This document shows positions 61,737 through 64,000 of a DNA stretch of 64,000 nt, in pieces. Numbering within the stretch: position 1 is the stretch's first letter; each line of letters opens with the position of its first letter. The notes under the pieces were generated by a model. The model did no database searches. It was not told where the DNA came from and was given only the letters and a program-made list of their open reading frames with translations. A program made the position numbers and the translations under genes. Origin of the DNA: Paenibacillus sp. 1001270B_150601_E10 (GTDB lineage: Bacteria > Bacillota > Bacilli > Paenibacillales > Paenibacillaceae); the NCBI RefSeq assembly GCF_015558675.1, contig NZ_JADMOL010000002.1:393509-457508 (forward strand), read 5' to 3'.

Positions 61737-63365
61737 ATGAGTATACAGACGATGCCGATTCCAGTGCAGAATGCACTGTCTAGACATTACATAGAACAGA
61801 ATCATGGTGTTATACATACGATGTATGAATTTCATCCTGAGAACGATTGGAATAAAAGGGTGGAATGGCTGGATCAGTCCACTCCGATTCGCGCCGAGCG
61901 TGATCAATTGGTTCAAGTCTTAAAGGAATATCAAAGCAAAGTAAATCCGCATGAGCGTGTATTTGCTTCCTTAGAACGCCTGAAAGACCCTAAGGCGCTC
62001 GTAGTAGTAGGGGGACAGCAGGGCGGAATCTTTATGGGTCCGCTTCTGATGATTTATAAGGCCATTTCCATCATTCGCATGGCGCAGGAGGCGGAGGCTT
62101 CTTTAGGCCGTCCGGTTATTCCTGTGTTTTGGATTGCGGGTGAGGATCACGACTACGATGAAGTGAACCATACTTATTTGCTGACGCAAGAGCCGTCAGT
62201 GAAGCGCATCCGTTTGTCCCAACAGCCAGAAGGCCGTACACCGGTAAGCTATTTGAAGCTTACGGACGAGACTTGGGAGGAGGCGCTGCAAGAGGTTGAG
62301 CAAATCCTGCCGGACACGGAGTTCAAGCCTCAGATGATGGAGTCGCTTCGACATATCGTAAGTAAAAGTGATAGCCTAACGGAGCAATGCGCCAGAATGA
62401 TTGGCGAATTGTTCGGTGAATACGGGCTGGTGCTGCTGGATTCCGCCGATCCTTCCCTTCGCAGAATTGAGCAATCGATGTTCGATGCACTGATTTGCAA
62501 GCAAGAAAAGCTCAAATCAGCCGTTGAGAAGAGTGAAGCCGTGATTCAAGAGGCGGGGTACGAGCTTCAGGCCATCCACCACCCAGACAGCGCGAATCTC
62601 TTTTATATCCATGAAGGCGAGCGTTTGCTGCTGCTGTGGAACGGAGTCAACTATTCCGACCGTGAAGAGCAGGTTAACTTTACAACGGATGAACTGCGTC
62701 TAGAACTTAAGCAGCATCCGGAACGCTTCAGCAACAATGTGCTTACTCGTCCATTGATGCAGGAATATTTATTCCCTGTGCTTGCCACCGTGCTTGGAAC
62801 TGGAGAAATTGCATACTGGGCTCAGACGAAGGAATCATTCCGTGCAATGGATATGAGAATGCCGATTCTGTGGCCGCGCATGAGCTTTACTTGCGTGGAA
62901 GGTACGCTGCAGAAGCTGCTGACGAAATATGAGGTGACAGCAGAGGATATCTGCTTCTGTTATGATGAGAAGCGTGAAGCTTGGCTTGCTTCGCAGGATC
63001 ATATTCACCTGGACGAACGCTTTAAGACGCTCTATGACCGTGTGGATGCTGAATACCGCGAGCTGCTTTCCGTTCTGACGGGGGCACTGCCTTCCCTTGG
63101 CAAGCTTGGGGATACGAATCATGCCAAAGTGCTAGAGCAGATTGAATTTTTGCACCATCGAGCAAAGGATGCTTTATCCAAGCAGCATGAGACCGGTCTT
63201 CGTCATTGGGAACGCTTGAAAGTTTCTATTTGGCCGCATGAAAGACCACAGGAGCGGGTGCTGAATCCGATTCAGTACGCCTGTCGGTATGGTCAGCAAT
63301 GGTTTAAGCCAATGATGGAAGCGCCTGTCGTATGGAATGGAGAACATCGTTTAGTCTCGCTGTAA
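61737..63365 (+). CDS. bshC: Bacillithiol biosynthesis cysteine-adding enzyme BshC
   Basis: 542 residues from ATG 61737 behind GAGGGAGG; the frame is open 16 codons upstream. Conserved blocks: VVVGGQQGGIFMGPLLMIYKAISII, PVFWIAGEDHDYDEVNHTY, and YLFPVLATVLGTGEIAYWAQ. BshC joins cysteine to glucosaminyl-malate, the last step to bacillithiol, the main low-molecular-weight thiol of these bacteria. Confidence 0.95.
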   Translation: MSIQTMPIPVQNALSRHYIEQNHGVIHTMYEFHPENDWNKRVEWLDQSTPIRAERDQLVQVLKEYQSKVNPHERVFASLERLKDPKALVVVGGQQGGIFMGPLLMIYKAISIIRMAQEAEASLGRPVIPVFWIAGEDHDYDEVNHTYLLTQEPSVKRIRLSQQPEGRTPVSYLKLTDETWEEALQEVEQILPDTEFKPQMMESLRHIVSKSDSLTEQCARMIGELFGEYGLVLLDSADPSLRRIEQSMFDALICKQEKLKSAVEKSEAVIQEAGYELQAIHHPDSANLFYIHEGERLLLLWNGVNYSDREEQVNFTTDELRLELKQHPERFSNNVLTRPLMQEYLFPVLATVLGTGEIAYWAQTKESFRAMDMRMPILWPRMSFTCVEGTLQKLLTKYEVTAEDICFCYDEKREAWLASQDHIHLDERFKTLYDRVDAEYRELLSVLTGALPSLGKLGDTNHAKVLEQIEFLHHRAKDALSKQHETGLRHWERLKVSIWPHERPQERVLNPIQYACRYGQQWFKPMMEAPVVWNGEHRLVSL

Positions 63366-63418
63366 TACAATAGGAATGTCAGCTGTAAATAAATGATGCC
63401 AAATCGGAGGGAAACCGT

Positions 63419-64000
63419 ATGTCACCATCTACAAAGTCGTTGCAGGACAGTATCATTCAAGACATTGCTCTTGCACCGGAAGGTCATTTGAAAATTGATT
63501 GGGTAAAGGCCCATATGCCTGTTTTGAACAGCATTCGCGAGCAGTTTGAACAAGAAAAGCCTTTTGCAGGTTTGAAAGTGGCGATTTCCCTTCATCTTGA
63601 AGCAAAGACAGCCTATTTGGCCAAGGTGGTTCAAGCTGGCGGAGCAGAAGTGACGATAACGGGAAGCAATCCGCTTTCTACGCAAGATGATGTGTGTGCG
63701 GCACTTGTTGAAGATGGAATAACGGTATTTGCAAAGTATAATCCTGAGCCGGAAGAGTACAAGAATCTGTTGATTCGTACGCTTGAGACAAAGCCGGATC
63801 TGATTATCGATGATGGCGGAGACTTGATCTCCATTCTTCACTCCGAGCGTCCAGATCTTCGTGCACAGGTTCGCGGCGGTGCGGAAGAGACAACAACAGG
63901 CATTCTGCGTCTCAAGGCGATGGAGAAGGAAGGCAAGCTCGAATTCCCAATGGTTGCAGTAAACGACGCGTTCTGCAAATACTTGTTTGACAACCGTTAT
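63419..64000 (+). CDS. Adenosylhomocysteinase-like protein (C-terminus cut off)
   Basis: 194 codons from ATG 63419 (CGGAGGG upstream), open to the window end. It has the helical N-terminal substrate domain: DWVKAHMPVLNSIREQFEQEKPF, VAISLHLEAKTAYLAKVV, GSNPLSTQDDVCAAL, IIDDGGDLIS, and EETTTGILRLKAMEKEGKL, as in S-adenosylhomocysteine hydrolases. The NAD domain would follow outside the window. Paenibacilli often lack the classical enzyme in favour of Pfs/LuxS, so a paralogue role is possible. Confidence 0.88.
   Translation, partial: MSPSTKSLQDSIIQDIALAPEGHLKIDWVKAHMPVLNSIREQFEQEKPFAGLKVAISLHLEAKTAYLAKVVQAGGAEVTITGSNPLSTQDDVCAALVEDGITVFAKYNPEPEEYKNLLIRTLETKPDLIIDDGGDLISILHSERPDLRAQVRGGAEETTTGILRLKAMEKEGKLEFPMVAVNDAFCKYLFDNRY

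Noticed and set aside
1..64000. CRISPR arrays, prophage, insertion sequences, toxin-antitoxin or defence genes
   Set aside because: No regularly spaced repeats, no transposase or integrase motif, and all sizeable genes read as housekeeping, sporulation or metabolism.

Overview
The window is a stretch of core chromosome from an endospore-forming Firmicute of the Paenibacillaceae type. The evidence is gene order and content. There is a Bacillus-like yqeY / floA / yqfC-yqfD-phoH-pgpH-ybeY-dgkA-cdd-era-yqzL-recO-glyQS / yqxD-dnaG-sigA-trmK-nif3 block, a typA-ylaH-ylaJ-ylaK block, AddAB in place of RecBCD, bacillithiol synthesis (bshC), sporulation genes (yqfC, yqfD, ylaJ, rsfA) and a B-type RNase P RNA. 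Genus is inferred from layout and protein character; no species is claimed. I saw no phage, insertion sequence, CRISPR array, tRNA or 16S/23S rRNA gene. Most genes lie on the plus strand.

Layout. 1-3 kb: a cut-off Na/Pi cotransporter gene on the minus strand and an RlmI-like rRNA methyltransferase. 3-11 kb: addB-addA, ending in a strong terminator. 11-12 kb: an unassigned four-way-junction RNA with its own promoter and U-tract, then a Tyr/Gly-rich coat-like gene. 12-14 kb: a membrane-anchored alpha/beta hydrolase, a HIT protein, rpsU (GTG start) and yqeY. 14.5-26 kb: nfeD-floA membrane-domain genes, then the sporulation/RNA-maturation/lipid/era/recO series. 26-29.5 kb: a glycine T-box leader and glyQS. 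29.7-36.5 kb: the yqxD-dnaG-sigA macromolecular synthesis group, a membrane protein, trmK, nif3 and rnpB. 36.7-44.4 kb: a secreted S8 protease and small genes, then nifS-type desulfurase with thiI (tRNA 4-thiouridine), TerC and a membrane protein. 44.4-50.6 kb: typA, ylaH, an LCP cell-wall ligase, ylaJ and ylaK. 51-54.6 kb: nirBD plus a nitrite transporter behind a promoter with two FNR/Rex-type palindromes. 54.9-64 kb: an orphan solute-binding protein, a coiled-coil exported protein, a MidA-type methyltransferase, DUF2626, rsfA, a PanE-like reductase, DUF3397, bshC and the start of an adenosylhomocysteinase-like gene.

Genes that act together: AddA with AddB (double-strand break resection); GlyQ with GlyS under the T-box; NirB, NirD and the transporter (nitrite uptake and assimilation or detoxification); the desulfurase with ThiI (sulfur relay to tRNA); YqfC with YqfD (engulfment-stage sporulation); NfeD with FloA (membrane microdomains).

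The most novel item I can point to is the RNA at about 11352-11488: a 9-bp closing stem encloses three hairpins, one with 16 perfect base pairs, and is followed at once by eight T. I cannot match it to a known RNA class by eye. Second is the architecture of the nir promoter. Several other leaders (desulfurase, rlmI-like, typA-ylaH and yqeY-nfeD gaps) hold clear hairpins that the protein genes do not explain. Otherwise this is mostly ordinary housekeeping DNA.
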